Positions 15,323 through 24,160 of a stretch of 64,000 bases of DNA are shown here, one piece after another. Position 1 is the stretch's first letter. The number at the start of each line of letters is the position of its first letter. The notes under the pieces are model-generated. The model was not told the origin of the DNA, ran no database searches, and saw only the letters and a program-made list of their open reading frames with translations. The stretch is from the NCBI GenBank assembly GCA_034428455.1, contig DAOUHZ010000006.1, positions 1 to 64,000 of the forward strand. Direction: 5' to 3'. The translations under genes and the position numbers were made by a program. This stretch comes from Bin87 sp034428455 (GTDB lineage Bacteria > Chloroflexota > Dehalococcoidia > Lucifugimonadales > UBA3495).

Positions 15323-16507
15323 ATGCAGTTCGGCTTGCTTTACGAATGCCAGCGCCCCTTCCAGGGCACCGAGATCGACTGGAACGCGCTCTACAAGGAA
15401 ACCCTCGAACAGTGTGAACTCGCCGACCAGGTGGGCTTCGACAACCTCTGGTTCGTGGAGCACCACTTCCTGACCGGCTTCTCCGGTTCTCCGTCGCAGG
15501 ATGCCATGTTCGGCGCCCTGAGCCGCATCACCAAGCAGATACGCATCGGCTATGGCGTCTGCATCCTGCCTTACCACCATCCGGTTCGCGTGGCCGAGCG
15601 CGTGGCGCTGCTGGACCAGCTCACTGACGGCCGCATCGAGGTCGGCACGGGCCGCTCCAACGCCTACGAGCAGACCGGCCTGGGTATCGACCCCCGGGAG
15701 ACCCGCAACCTGTGGAACGAGTCCATCAGCATGCTCCCCAAGATCTGGACCTCGGACGAGTATGAATACGAAGGCGAGAACTGGAGCGTGCCCAAGCGTC
15801 GCGTGCTGCCCAAGCCCTACCAGCAGCCGCACCCCCGCCTCTATCTGGCCTGCACCTCCGAGGACAGCTTCCGCCTGGCCGCCCAGAAGGGCATCGGCGT
15901 GCTGTCGTCCGCTTCTTATGCCGTCGAGGTGTTGAAGGAGAAGGTGCAGATCTACCGCGACGCTCTCAAAGACTGCGAGCCCGTAGGTGAGTTCGTCACC
16001 GAGTTCTGGGGCAACAACGTCCACGGCTTCTGCGACGACGATGACGATTACGCCAAGGAATTGGCCGCCGAGTCGATGAAGACCTTCTTCGGTCCCGATA
16101 AGCCGTATATCGCCGGCCGCATCGGAGCCTACGAAGAATTGCTGGAAGCGTGGGGCGGCGTACCGGACCACCTGTCCGCCGATTTCAGCCGTTGGCTCAG
16201 GCAGTCCGACGAGGAACACCAGCAGTTGGCGCAGGACGTTGGCCTATCGCTGGACGCCGGCCCCGGCGCTGCCCGGGCGGCCATCGCCCAGCTGGACGGC
16301 AAGACCCTGTCGGATCGCGGCGTCATCATCGCCGGTAACCCCGAGTCCTGCATCAAGACCTGCCAGATGTACGAGGACATCGGCGTCGACCAGGTCATGC
16401 TGATCATGCAGACCGAGACCATCCCCCACGAAAAGGTGATGGCCTCCATCGAGAAGTTCGGCAAGGAAGTCATTCCGCACTTCAAGAACGGCAACGGCGC
16501 CAAGTAA
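15323..16507 (+). CDS. LLM-class flavin-dependent monooxygenase
   Basis: A 394-residue bacterial luciferase-like TIM-barrel protein. Typical blocks are LADQVGFDNLWFVEHHF, the SGxP-like SGSPSQDAMFGALSRITKQIRIGYGV, HPVRVAERVALLDQLTDGRIEVGTGRS, and the C-terminal GNPESCIKTCQMYEDIGVDQVML. These enzymes oxidise substrates using FMNH2 or F420H2 and oxygen. ATG 15323 follows AGGAGA. Its substrate is unknown; families of this kind are thought to attack recalcitrant organic carbon. A hairpin terminator follows directly. Confidence 0.9.
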   Translation: MQFGLLYECQRPFQGTEIDWNALYKETLEQCELADQVGFDNLWFVEHHFLTGFSGSPSQDAMFGALSRITKQIRIGYGVCILPYHHPVRVAERVALLDQLTDGRIEVGTGRSNAYEQTGLGIDPRETRNLWNESISMLPKIWTSDEYEYEGENWSVPKRRVLPKPYQQPHPRLYLACTSEDSFRLAAQKGIGVLSSASYAVEVLKEKVQIYRDALKDCEPVGEFVTEFWGNNVHGFCDDDDDYAKELAAESMKTFFGPDKPYIAGRIGAYEELLEAWGGVPDHLSADFSRWLRQSDEEHQQLAQDVGLSLDAGPGAARAAIAQLDGKTLSDRGVIIAGNPESCIKTCQMYEDIGVDQVMLIMQTETIPHEKVMASIEKFGKEVIPHFKNGNGAK

Positions 16508-16530
16508 TTCCGTTCAAATCGGCTTACTGC

Positions 16531-16565
16531 GTAGGGGCGAATATTCATTCGCCCCTACATTTTTC
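16531..16565 (+). terminator. Terminator/REP-like palindrome between the two LLM genes
   Basis: GTAGGGGCGAAT and ATTCGCCCCTAC form a perfect 12-bp stem with loop ATTC, followed by CATTTTT up to 16565. It ends the first LLM transcript only 17 bases before the second LLM start. It is the best copy of the recurring palindrome. Confidence 0.8.
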
Positions 16566-16575
16566 GGGCCACGCC

Positions 16576-17532
16576 ATGGCTGCCACTGCGAATCAACTGC
16601 CCGTAAGATTCAACGTTCGAGTCAACCAGTACCGCTACTCCTACGAAGACCTGCTGCGAATCTGGCGGGAAGCGGACCGGCTGGGTTACTACTCCGCCAG
16701 CCTGTTTGACCTGCTCACCGTTGACGCTCTGGAATGTTGGACGACGCTCACCGCGCTGCTGGCGCAGACTGAACGAATCCGCGCCGTGCCCATGGTGCTC
16801 GCCAATCCTTACCGTCATCCGGTGCTGACGGCAAAGATGGCGGCCACCCTGGACGTCATCAGCGGCGGCCGCATCACCCTTGGCATCGGAGCCGGCGGCA
16901 GCCGCAGCGACACAATAAACAGCGGGCTGCCGTTCCCATCCACCCGAGAACGCTGCGAAATGCTCGAAGAGTCGCTGACGATAATCCGACGGCTGTGGAC
17001 GGAGCCGTTCGTTGATTACGACGGCAAGCACTACCAGGTTTCCGGCGCGTCCATCCAGCCGAAACCGACGCAGACGCCCGCTCCGCCCGTTCTAGTCGGC
17101 GGCCACGGCCCCCGCCACGTTCTTCCCACCATTGGCCGCACTGCCGACATCGCCAATGTTGGCTCCAACGACACTGTGGAGCAGCATCGCGGGTACGCGG
17201 GCATCATCCGCCAAGCCGCCGAGGCCGTCGGCCGCGATCCCGCCGCCATCGAGCTGACCCACAATGCCGACTGCATCATCGCGCCCACGCAGCGGGAATA
17301 CGATCTGCTGGTGGCACGATTGGCGGAGGAGGCCGGGATGACTGCAACCACGTATCAGGCGGATCGGCTGCGCAACACCCTTTCCGGCTCGCCGGAGCAG
17401 GTCTGTGACCGCATCAACGAGTACGTCGAGTTCGGGATTCGATACTTCTTCGTGGTATTTCCCAATCCGGCGCCGTCGGAGACGCTCGCCCTGTTCGCCC
17501 AAGAGGTGATGGCAAAGTTCAATCGTCCGTAG
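16576..17532 (+). CDS. LLM-class F420/FMN-dependent oxidoreductase
   Basis: A 318-residue luciferase-like protein of the shorter, F420-dependent-looking type. Blocks seen: LLRIWREADRLGYYSASLFD, TERIRAVPMVLANPYRHPVLTAKMAATLDVISGGRITLGIGAG, TIIRRLWTEPFVDYDGKHYQV, and PPVLVGGHGPR. It probably oxidises or reduces an organic substrate with a deazaflavin or FMN. Whether this organism makes F420 cannot be seen here. No strong Shine-Dalgarno lies before ATG 16576, and a terminator hairpin sits immediately upstream, so its own promoter is unclear. Confidence 0.87.
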   Translation: MAATANQLPVRFNVRVNQYRYSYEDLLRIWREADRLGYYSASLFDLLTVDALECWTTLTALLAQTERIRAVPMVLANPYRHPVLTAKMAATLDVISGGRITLGIGAGGSRSDTINSGLPFPSTRERCEMLEESLTIIRRLWTEPFVDYDGKHYQVSGASIQPKPTQTPAPPVLVGGHGPRHVLPTIGRTADIANVGSNDTVEQHRGYAGIIRQAAEAVGRDPAAIELTHNADCIIAPTQREYDLLVARLAEEAGMTATTYQADRLRNTLSGSPEQVCDRINEYVEFGIRYFFVVFPNPAPSETLALFAQEVMAKFNRP

Positions 17533-17535
17533 CGC

Positions 17536-18813
17536 TCACGCGATGCTGGGAGGGGCAAGCCTCGGTTGACCCAACGCCAAAAACAGCACCGCGGCTGCGG
17601 CGGCGACGATAGCGATAATAACTATTACCGAAGCTATCTCTCCGGTGACGTCAAGGATCGCACCAGCAGCGGGTGGGGCTAATATTCCTGCTATCGAGGT
17701 GAAGATCAATACCATGATTGTATTCGCCCCAAAACTGCGCCTTCCAAAATAGATGCCAACGACGGCAATTTTCGAGGCTCTCATCGCCCCGACTCCAATG
17801 CCCACCAAGGCAGAGGCCAGGAAGAAAACCGGCAGACTGCCGATGCCCAAGAGAAGCAGGCTGGTCCCAATCACCTGAATGGCGGCAAATCCTGATAGTG
17901 CGTATCGGATTGGAATTAGGTAACCGATCCACCCGCCGACCAGGATGAAAATAACGCCAGTGTATTCCTGAATGCCGAGACCCAGGCCGATCGTACTGCG
18001 GGTGACGCCCAAGTCGGACCAGATGTAGGCGAAGTACACGTTGCCGACCGCTTCGGTTGCTGACAAACACCCCGCGGCGGCCATTAACAGCCACAGCTGG
18101 CGCGATTTCATGGCCTCTCTCCAGCCATAATCCGGCAAGGTACGGGCGCTCTCCGCTACCGTCCCATCAGGATGCTGTCCGTAATCCTCGGGCCCGTTGA
18201 ATACTCTTCCGGACAATGGGGTCGCAAGGGCCGCAATTGCCAGAGCCACGACCGCCGCCGTTGTCGTCCACCCCACCGCCAAGACCAAGAGCGGAATCAA
18301 CGACTTGATAATCGCGCCTCCCGCGTCCACTGCAAACAGCATTACCGCCAGCGCGATGACCAGCCGGCGGCGAAACCAATGGTTGAGGGCGGTTAGGGTC
18401 GGCAGGTAAGCACCCAGCAACCCCACCGTGCCTATCCAGGCGAAGGAAAGCGTCAAAAGTCCTGGGGCCTGCACAAATGCTAACAGGGTGACGATACAGG
18501 CCAGAGGCAGGCCAACTTGAACCATCCGTCTCGGCCCGTAGCGGTCAATGGCCCATCCGGCAACTGCCCACACGGGAAAGTTGGTAGCAGCGGCAATTCC
18601 CAGAACTGCGGGATGCCACCAGTTCGGCTCAATCCCGAAATCCAGTGCAAAGGCTACAACGAATCGAGGGTGAACCAACGCGCTGGTAAGTTCACGCCCC
18701 ACCAGGATTATGACAATGCCGAAGACAACCAGTCGCCACCCGTAAAACAGGTTGCCGTCGCTATCGCTTCGGAGAAAATCGGAGACGCGCGAGTAGAGCC
18801 GCTGCCCCGTCAT
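17536..18813 (-). CDS. MFS transporter, OFA-like, tandem copy 1
   Basis: A 425-residue 12-helix major facilitator resembling the oxalate/formate antiporter-like branch. It shares with the next gene the loop EDYGQHPDG between helices six and seven, showing that the two are paralogues. Its start is MTGQRLYSRVSDFLRSDSDG and the first helix follows at FYGWRLVVFGIVIILVG. The gene lies 18 bases after its paralogue on the same strand. Likely substrates are small organic acids, but this is only family analogy. It is 3 bases from the convergent LLM stop. Confidence 0.85.
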   Translation of the reverse strand: MTGQRLYSRVSDFLRSDSDGNLFYGWRLVVFGIVIILVGRELTSALVHPRFVVAFALDFGIEPNWWHPAVLGIAAATNFPVWAVAGWAIDRYGPRRMVQVGLPLACIVTLLAFVQAPGLLTLSFAWIGTVGLLGAYLPTLTALNHWFRRRLVIALAVMLFAVDAGGAIIKSLIPLLVLAVGWTTTAAVVALAIAALATPLSGRVFNGPEDYGQHPDGTVAESARTLPDYGWREAMKSRQLWLLMAAAGCLSATEAVGNVYFAYIWSDLGVTRSTIGLGLGIQEYTGVIFILVGGWIGYLIPIRYALSGFAAIQVIGTSLLLLGIGSLPVFFLASALVGIGVGAMRASKIAVVGIYFGRRSFGANTIMVLIFTSIAGILAPPAAGAILDVTGEIASVIVIIAIVAAAAAVLFLALGQPRLAPPSIA

Positions 18814-18831
18814 ACTTGCCCGCCGAGCGGG

Positions 18832-20214
18832 TCAGCCGCCGGACCCGCCGCTCGCGCCTTGCGTGACCAACCGCTGCACGTCGGCGCGGCGTCGCTGGGA
18901 TGGGGACAGGCGCGGATTGCCCAGGAACAGGAACATGATGGAGCCCGCCGCGCTCACCGCCGCGATGGAAGCCAGTGGCAGCGTGTAGCTGCCCGTGATG
19001 AACTCCTGCATCCACGCCACGTATGGCACCACCACGATGAACATTATGTTCATCGGTATCATCGAAATGCCCGTGATACGAGCGAAGCTGCTGCGGCCGA
19101 AATACACGCCGCGTATGGCGGTGGTTAGCGGGGTCCTGCCTCCGAATCCGATGCCCATCAGCACGGTGAACAGGTAAAACATGGGCAACGTTTCGGCGGT
19201 CAGCAAGATGACCATGGCGACGGATTGCAGGAAAGAAAAACCGAAGATTGCTAATCGGATAGGCACTCGGTCGCCAACTACTCCCCCAACCAAAATGAAA
19301 GCCGTAGACACGGCGGTCTGCGCCGAAATGACCCCGCTGATTTGCCCCAGCCCGAACCCGCGTTCCACCATCAGGAGACCCAGGTAGAACATCACGCTGA
19401 TGATGATGATGGACGAACTGGCGTGCCCCATGGTGATGAGCCAGAAAGCTCGGGTTCGGATGGCTTCCTGCCAGGTGTAGTCCGGCGCCACGGAGCCGCC
19501 GTTGGCGTTGCGCTGTCGTCCGGCCGATGCCGCGGTTTCCGGATCGATCCCGTCGGGATGCTGGCCGTAGTCCTCCGGGCGGTTCCGCACCAGCAAGGCC
19601 AGGGGCACCGAGGCCACCAGGCCGATGGCGCCCACCAGGAGCGCCGTGTTCTGCCACCCGAGACGGCCCGGTATCTCCACGCCGGCCTTGACGTCCCAAC
19701 CCATTAACCACGCCATCAACGGCACGACGAAAACGCCGCCGATGCCGAAACCCAGCATGGGTATGGACATAGCGGTTGAGCGGCGCAGCCGGAACCAGTT
19801 GTTGAGCGCGGTGTTGGCCGGCAGCCAGGAACCGAGGCCCGCCCCCAGGCTGACCACCACGAAAGCCAGGTAGAACATCCAAAGGCTGTCGGTCCGGCTG
19901 AACAGCATGAAACCACCGGCGAATATCACGAGGCCGATGGCAACCATCTTGCGTGGCCCCAGCTTGTCCACGCACCAGCCGGCGATTGGACCCATCACGG
20001 TCCCTTCCACGCGCGTCAGCGTGAACGCCCACGATAACTGAAAAGGGGTCCAACCGAAGTTCTGCGACAGAACCGGCAGCCACAGCGAAAGGGCCTGAAA
20101 CAGCGGCACCGTGCCGATCACCATGATCAGGGCGCCCGTGACGGCCAGCCACCATCCGTAGAACATCCCGCGCACCAACCGGATCGGATGGGCCAGCTCG
20201 CTCGCCTGAATCAA
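18832..20214 (-). CDS. MFS transporter, OFA-like, tandem copy 2
   Basis: A 460-residue major facilitator with the helix-one block FYGWWLAVTGALIMVIG, the helix 2-3 loop AGWCVDKLGPRKMVAIG, and the RPEDYGQHPDG loop also found in the next gene. It is the first gene of the pair and carries a perfect 15-bp palindrome 19 bases before its start, with a TATAAT box further up, so regulation by a local repressor is likely. Substrate unknown; monocarboxylates are the usual guess for this branch. Confidence 0.87.
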   Translation of the reverse strand: MIQASELAHPIRLVRGMFYGWWLAVTGALIMVIGTVPLFQALSLWLPVLSQNFGWTPFQLSWAFTLTRVEGTVMGPIAGWCVDKLGPRKMVAIGLVIFAGGFMLFSRTDSLWMFYLAFVVVSLGAGLGSWLPANTALNNWFRLRRSTAMSIPMLGFGIGGVFVVPLMAWLMGWDVKAGVEIPGRLGWQNTALLVGAIGLVASVPLALLVRNRPEDYGQHPDGIDPETAASAGRQRNANGGSVAPDYTWQEAIRTRAFWLITMGHASSSIIIISVMFYLGLLMVERGFGLGQISGVISAQTAVSTAFILVGGVVGDRVPIRLAIFGFSFLQSVAMVILLTAETLPMFYLFTVLMGIGFGGRTPLTTAIRGVYFGRSSFARITGISMIPMNIMFIVVVPYVAWMQEFITGSYTLPLASIAAVSAAGSIMFLFLGNPRLSPSQRRRADVQRLVTQGASGGSGG

Positions 20215-20232
20215 CTATCTGCTCCCGCTACG

Positions 20233-20247
20233 TTGCGATAATCGCAA
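20233..20247 (-). promoter_or_regulatory. Perfect palindromic operator candidate before the MFS pair
   Basis: TTGCGAT-A-ATCGCAA is a perfect 7+1+7 palindrome in the 5' leader of the MFS gene, between the -10 box at 20282-20287 and the ATG at 20214. Its symmetry and position suit a repressor site. Confidence 0.55.
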
Positions 20248-20281
20248 TCCAATCCGCCGAATCGGCGAATCCGACGCGCCA

Positions 20282-20287
20282 ATTATA
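20282..20287 (-). promoter_or_regulatory. -10 box of the MFS pair
   Basis: On the minus strand this reads TATAAT; a recognisable -35 box at the right distance was not found. Transcription would start near 20275 and run through the palindrome at 20233-20247. Confidence 0.45.
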
Positions 20288-20433
20288 CTCCACCGGACAT
20301 TGGTATCCGTGTTTCAAATATGTAAAACCTCGTGATATTGAGAGACCATTGCACGTCGGGGAGTGGTATCCACGTCAGTATAGGCATATTGCCCGGTGAG
20401 CGATTCCAGTGCTTGAATCTGGCGAACACACCG

Positions 20434-20465
20434 GCGCCGGCTCCTGTTTGCTCTGGAGCCGGCGC
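20434..20465 (-). terminator. Hairpin terminator after OppF
   Basis: GCGCCGGCTCC and GGAGCCGGCGC form a perfect 11-bp stem with a 10-base loop, 35 bases beyond the oppF stop. No long T-run follows on the minus strand. Confidence 0.6.
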
Positions 20466-20499
20466 TTTGCGGAGTCGGAGAATATGCTACGGGCAGCTG

Positions 20500-21537
20500 T
20501 TAGCAGGTGCTGGCATCCCCTTTGTCGTACAGGTGGCAAGCGGTAGCATGGCCGGGGGTGTATTCCGTCAGGATCGGCACGTCTACCGAGCATCGGTCCA
20601 TGACGAAAGGACAACGGGGATGGAACGTGCACCCTGACGGCGGGTTCAGCGGCGAAGGAACCTCTCCAGTGAGCACTATCTCTTCCCTCTGGCGTCTGGG
20701 GTGGGCCGGCAGAGAAGCGGAGATGAGGGCGCGGGTGTAGGGGTGTTGAGCGTTGGTGAACAGTTCGATGGGCGGCGCTTCCTCCACGATCTTGCCCAGG
20801 TACATGACGCCCACTGTGTGGCTCATGTAGCGCACGGTGGCGAGGTTGTGCGCGATCAGGAGGTAGCTGAGCTCGTAGGTTTCCTGTAGTTGCTTCAGTA
20901 GGTTCAGTATCTGCGCGCGGATGGAGACGTCCAGGGCGGATACCGGTTCGTCCAGCACGATCAGCTTGGGGCGCGTGGACAGCGCTCGGGCGATGGCGAT
21001 CCGCTGGCGCTGCCCCCCGCTGAACTCGTGGGGATACCGCTCGGCGTGGAACGGGTGCAGTCCAACCACCTGCAACAGTTCCTGGACCTGGGCACGGACC
21101 GCGGAACGGCTGAGGCGCTGGTGCGTGATCAGCGGTTCCGAGACGATCTGATCAACACGCATCCTGGGATTCAGAGAGCTCCAAGGGTCCTGGAACACTG
21201 CCTGCACGGAGGCTTTGAAGTTGCGCCGCTCGGCTCCGGTGAACTGGTGCATCGGACGGTCATCGTAATAGATACTGCCTTCCGTCGGCGTATCGGCCAT
21301 CAGCAACATGCGGCTGGTGGTGGTCTTCCCGCAGCCCGACTCTCCGACCAGGCTGTACGTCTCGCCCGGCATAATGTTGATCGAGATGCCGTCCACGGCT
21401 TTCACGGTCCCGGTACGCCGCCGGAGGACATTGCCCCGGAATACCGGGAAGTGGCGTCGGATACCCTCCAGCCGGACCAGCGGCTGTTCGCCCGCGCCGG
21501 TTGAAGATCCGGTGGTTTCAGTAGCAGTGGCAACCAT
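20500..21537 (-). CDS. oppF: Oligopeptide/dipeptide ABC transporter ATPase, OppF-like
   Basis: A 345-residue ATPase of the Opp/Dpp family. Walker A is GESGCGKTT, the signature is FSGGQRQR, Walker B is LIVLDEPVSALD, and the switch His is in LIAHNL. The C-terminal extension CTFHPRCPFVMDRC is the oligo_HPY domain typical of OppD/OppF. The ATG at 21537 overlaps the oppD stop by one base (TAATG), so the two are coupled. Substrate class is peptides or nickel/sugars by family; no permease or binding protein is nearby. Confidence 0.9.
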   Translation of the reverse strand: MVATATETTGSSTGAGEQPLVRLEGIRRHFPVFRGNVLRRRTGTVKAVDGISINIMPGETYSLVGESGCGKTTTSRMLLMADTPTEGSIYYDDRPMHQFTGAERRNFKASVQAVFQDPWSSLNPRMRVDQIVSEPLITHQRLSRSAVRAQVQELLQVVGLHPFHAERYPHEFSGGQRQRIAIARALSTRPKLIVLDEPVSALDVSIRAQILNLLKQLQETYELSYLLIAHNLATVRYMSHTVGVMYLGKIVEEAPPIELFTNAQHPYTRALISASLPAHPRRQREEIVLTGEVPSPLNPPSGCTFHPRCPFVMDRCSVDVPILTEYTPGHATACHLYDKGDASTC

Positions 21538-22502
21538 TATTCCGCCCTCCAGCACCGCGACACGTGACCGGGGGCCACTGTGAATTCCAGCGGATATTCG
21601 TTGCAGCGTTCCCATGCGTGGGGACAACGGGGCGCGAAGGTGCAACCTTGAGGCAAGGCGTCCAGTGACGGCGGCTGACCCTCGATTGACGGCAGCATGT
21701 CAACGTCGGTGTCCAAGTCGGGTACGGATTCCAGCAGCGCCTCAGTGTAAGGATGGGCCGGCCGGTCAAACATGTCCTCCACGTCGGACTGTTCCACGAT
21801 GCGTCCGGCGTACATCACGGCGACTCGGTCGCACATGCGGGCCACGATGCCAAAGTCGTGGGTGATGAAGATGATGGCCGCGCCCGTCTGCTCCTGGATG
21901 TCCTTGAGGAGGCGGAGGTATTGCAGTTGGATAGTCGCGTCCAGCGAGGTGGTCGGTTCATCGGCGATCAGGAGGTTGGGCGCGCGCGCAATGGATATCG
22001 CTCCGACCACCCGTTGGCGCATACCGCCGCTCATCTGGTGCGGGAAGTTGGTCAAGCGGTCTTCTGCGGCGGGAATGCGGACGTTTTCCAGGAGTCGGAT
22101 TGCCCGGTCACGCAGCGAACGCCGGGGCTCGCTGTATTCCAGGCGCAACGATTCGACCAACTGATCGCCTACGGTGAACACCGGGTTCAGGGAGGTCAGC
22201 GGGTCCTGCATGACCATGCAAATGCCCGAGCCGCGGATATCGCGCATTTCGCCGCGGCTCTTTTCCAGCAGGTTATCGCCCAGGTAATTGATACTTCCCC
22301 CGACGATACGCCCCGGGTGCGGAACCATGCCCAGGATCGACCACGCGGTCATGCTCTTGCCGGAGCCCGACTCGCCGACGATGCCCAGGGTTTCGCCACG
22401 TTTCAGTTCGAAGCTGATGCCGTCCACCGCTTTCACCACGCCGGTTCGCGTGAAAAAGTGGGTCTGTAAATCCTGCACGCGCAGGATTACGTCCTCTGTC
22501 AT
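21537..22502 (-). CDS. oppD: Oligopeptide/dipeptide ABC transporter ATPase, OppD-like
   Basis: A 321-residue ATPase with Walker A GESGSGKSM, signature MSGGMRQR, Walker B LLIADEPTTSLD, and the switch His in FITHDFG. The oligo_HPY tail CTFAPRCPHAWERC is present. ATG 22502 (MTEDVILRVQDL) is chosen since homologues begin there; the open frame to 22592 is untranslated leader. With OppF it would form the ATPase pair of a peptide importer whose membrane and binding subunits are not in this window. Confidence 0.9.
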   Translation of the reverse strand: MTEDVILRVQDLQTHFFTRTGVVKAVDGISFELKRGETLGIVGESGSGKSMTAWSILGMVPHPGRIVGGSINYLGDNLLEKSRGEMRDIRGSGICMVMQDPLTSLNPVFTVGDQLVESLRLEYSEPRRSLRDRAIRLLENVRIPAAEDRLTNFPHQMSGGMRQRVVGAISIARAPNLLIADEPTTSLDATIQLQYLRLLKDIQEQTGAAIIFITHDFGIVARMCDRVAVMYAGRIVEQSDVEDMFDRPAHPYTEALLESVPDLDTDVDMLPSIEGQPPSLDALPQGCTFAPRCPHAWERCNEYPLEFTVAPGHVSRCWRAE

Positions 22503-22712
22503 TCGTTCACCTATTTGCCGACGTGCCGGCCGGTGGAAAATTGCCGTGATTTTTCGCGGCAATATTCTGCGAGGGAAGGCACTGTATGCCACTGCTAACG
22601 GCGGGCGCCGTACCTACCGCGCAAGCCGGCAGATAGCGCCGTGGGCATGATCGCCAACTGTCCGGGTCAGCGATGTCCTTCCCGGGGGCCGGGTTCCTCC
22701 TATGGAGCAACC

Positions 22713-22718
22713 ATTATA
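22713..22718 (-). promoter_or_regulatory. -10 box of oppDF with a long leader
   Basis: The minus strand reads TATAAT here, giving a leader of about 200 bases before the oppD ATG. No good -35 was found. Near the end of the leader ATTGCCG and CGGCAAT (22540-22563) form a 7-bp hairpin. No known riboswitch class was recognised. Confidence 0.4.
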
Positions 22719-22777
22719 CCGTAAGGGTACGACAGCAGAGCCCAGCTGACATTCGATCACCCGACAAGGGGCGCTGG

Positions 22778-24157
22778 TTAGCTCTCCACTGTGGTCGCGC
22801 GTAGAGTCTTCCCAGTCAGTGCGCCCAGTCGGGTCGCCGTTATGGTGTTGCCCAACTCCGCGCCGCTCTCGGCCGACACGCGCACGTAGTTGTCGGTGAG
22901 ACCGCTCCAGAGCATGACGCCATCGCCGGCGGGTCGGGCTGTTTCCCACAAGACCGGACGGATTGTTCCCTTCAGGTGGGCGCGAAACTCCTGGAACCCG
23001 ATTGAGGTGGCGGCGGCTAGTTCGCCGGCACGCCGGCGCTTGTCCTGCTGAGAGACCTGATCGAGCATGTGATGAGCCGAAGTTCCGGGACGCCGAGAAT
23101 AGGGGAAAACGTGGGCGTCGGCGAACTTCATCTCGCGGACCAGGCACAGGCCGGCGGCGTGATTCTGTTCGGTTTCGCCCGGGAAGCCGGCGATGACGTC
23201 GGTGGTGATACCGGCATTGGGGACCAGTTCCCGGATGGTTTCCACGGCTCTGCGGAAAGTCTCAGTGTCGTACCGGCGGCGCATGGCCTTGAGCACACTG
23301 TCGTTGCCGCTCTGCAACGGGACGTGGAAGTGCGGGCACAGGCGCGAGTCCTCCCAACGCGCCAGGAGGTCCGAACTGATTTCATGGGCTTGCAACGATG
23401 AAACGCGCAGCCTCGGCAGGTCGGTTTCGCCCAAGATCCGGTCGAGCAAACTTGGCAGGTCCGTGCCGTCCAGGTCGAACCCGTAAGTTCCAAGTTGTGT
23501 GCCCGTCAGCGTGATTTCCTTGAATCCTGCGGCAATGTACCGGTGTATGGCGTTGATGATTTCAGGAGGGCTGATGCTGCGTTCACGGCCCCTGACCTTC
23601 GGTACGATGCAATACGCGCAGACTTGGTCACAACCCTCCTGGATTTTGACCATCGCCCGGTTGCGGCGAAGGATCCCGACAGGCAAGGGACTGTCATCGC
23701 GAGCCCCGGCGTCAGCAGTAATCCCACGGCGTCGGGCGCTCTCGGATACCGCCATTGTCACCAGGTCAGGTTTCGAGCGATTGCCCACCACCAGGGAGAC
23801 CTCGAGGATGCGCCGCAGATCCTCCTCCGCCCGTTCGGGATAGCATCCCGCGGCGACGACCACCGCTTCCGGATTGGCCCGGTGGGCGGCACGGAGGGCC
23901 TGGCGAGCCTTTGAGTCGGCGGTGGCGGTGACGGTGCAGGTGTTCACGACGATGATGTCAGCGTCGCGTCGGCTATCCACGAGCCTGTAACCGGCGCGGG
24001 CGAACTCCTGCGCCAAAACGGCGCTGTCCGCCTGATTCAGCTTGCACCCGTGGGTCTCAATGGCGACCGTACCAGCCTCGACAATTGGCATACCTGCATC
24101 GCCGGAGCGAACCTTTGCTGCCCGAGGCATCACGCGCAGAGTTCCGTAGGTAGCCAC
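22778..24157 (-). CDS. mtaB: MtaB-like tRNA methylthiotransferase (radical SAM)
   Basis: A 459-residue MiaB/MtaB-family enzyme. The N-terminal UPF0004 domain binds one [4Fe-4S] cluster via Cys38 (HGCKLNQ), Cys74 (NTCTV) and Cys105 (GCYPE). The radical-SAM cluster is held by Cys176, Cys180 and Cys183 (CDQVCAYC). A C-terminal TRAM-like domain covers the last ~60 residues. MtaB adds a methylthio group to t6A37 of tRNA; HGCKLNQ at the first Cys fits MtaB better than MiaB. The gene lies 3 bases after the small helical protein. Met23 is an alternative start. Confidence 0.9.
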   Translation of the reverse strand: MATYGTLRVMPRAAKVRSGDAGMPIVEAGTVAIETHGCKLNQADSAVLAQEFARAGYRLVDSRRDADIIVVNTCTVTATADSKARQALRAAHRANPEAVVVAAGCYPERAEEDLRRILEVSLVVGNRSKPDLVTMAVSESARRRGITADAGARDDSPLPVGILRRNRAMVKIQEGCDQVCAYCIVPKVRGRERSISPPEIINAIHRYIAAGFKEITLTGTQLGTYGFDLDGTDLPSLLDRILGETDLPRLRVSSLQAHEISSDLLARWEDSRLCPHFHVPLQSGNDSVLKAMRRRYDTETFRRAVETIRELVPNAGITTDVIAGFPGETEQNHAAGLCLVREMKFADAHVFPYSRRPGTSAHHMLDQVSQQDKRRRAGELAAATSIGFQEFRAHLKGTIRPVLWETARPAGDGVMLWSGLTDNYVRVSAESGAELGNTITATRLGALTGKTLRATTVES

Positions 24158-24160
24158 GTT

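Noticed and set aside
22503..22777. Riboswitch in the oppDF leader
   Set aside because: Only a short hairpin and a -10 box are visible; no known riboswitch core could be matched.
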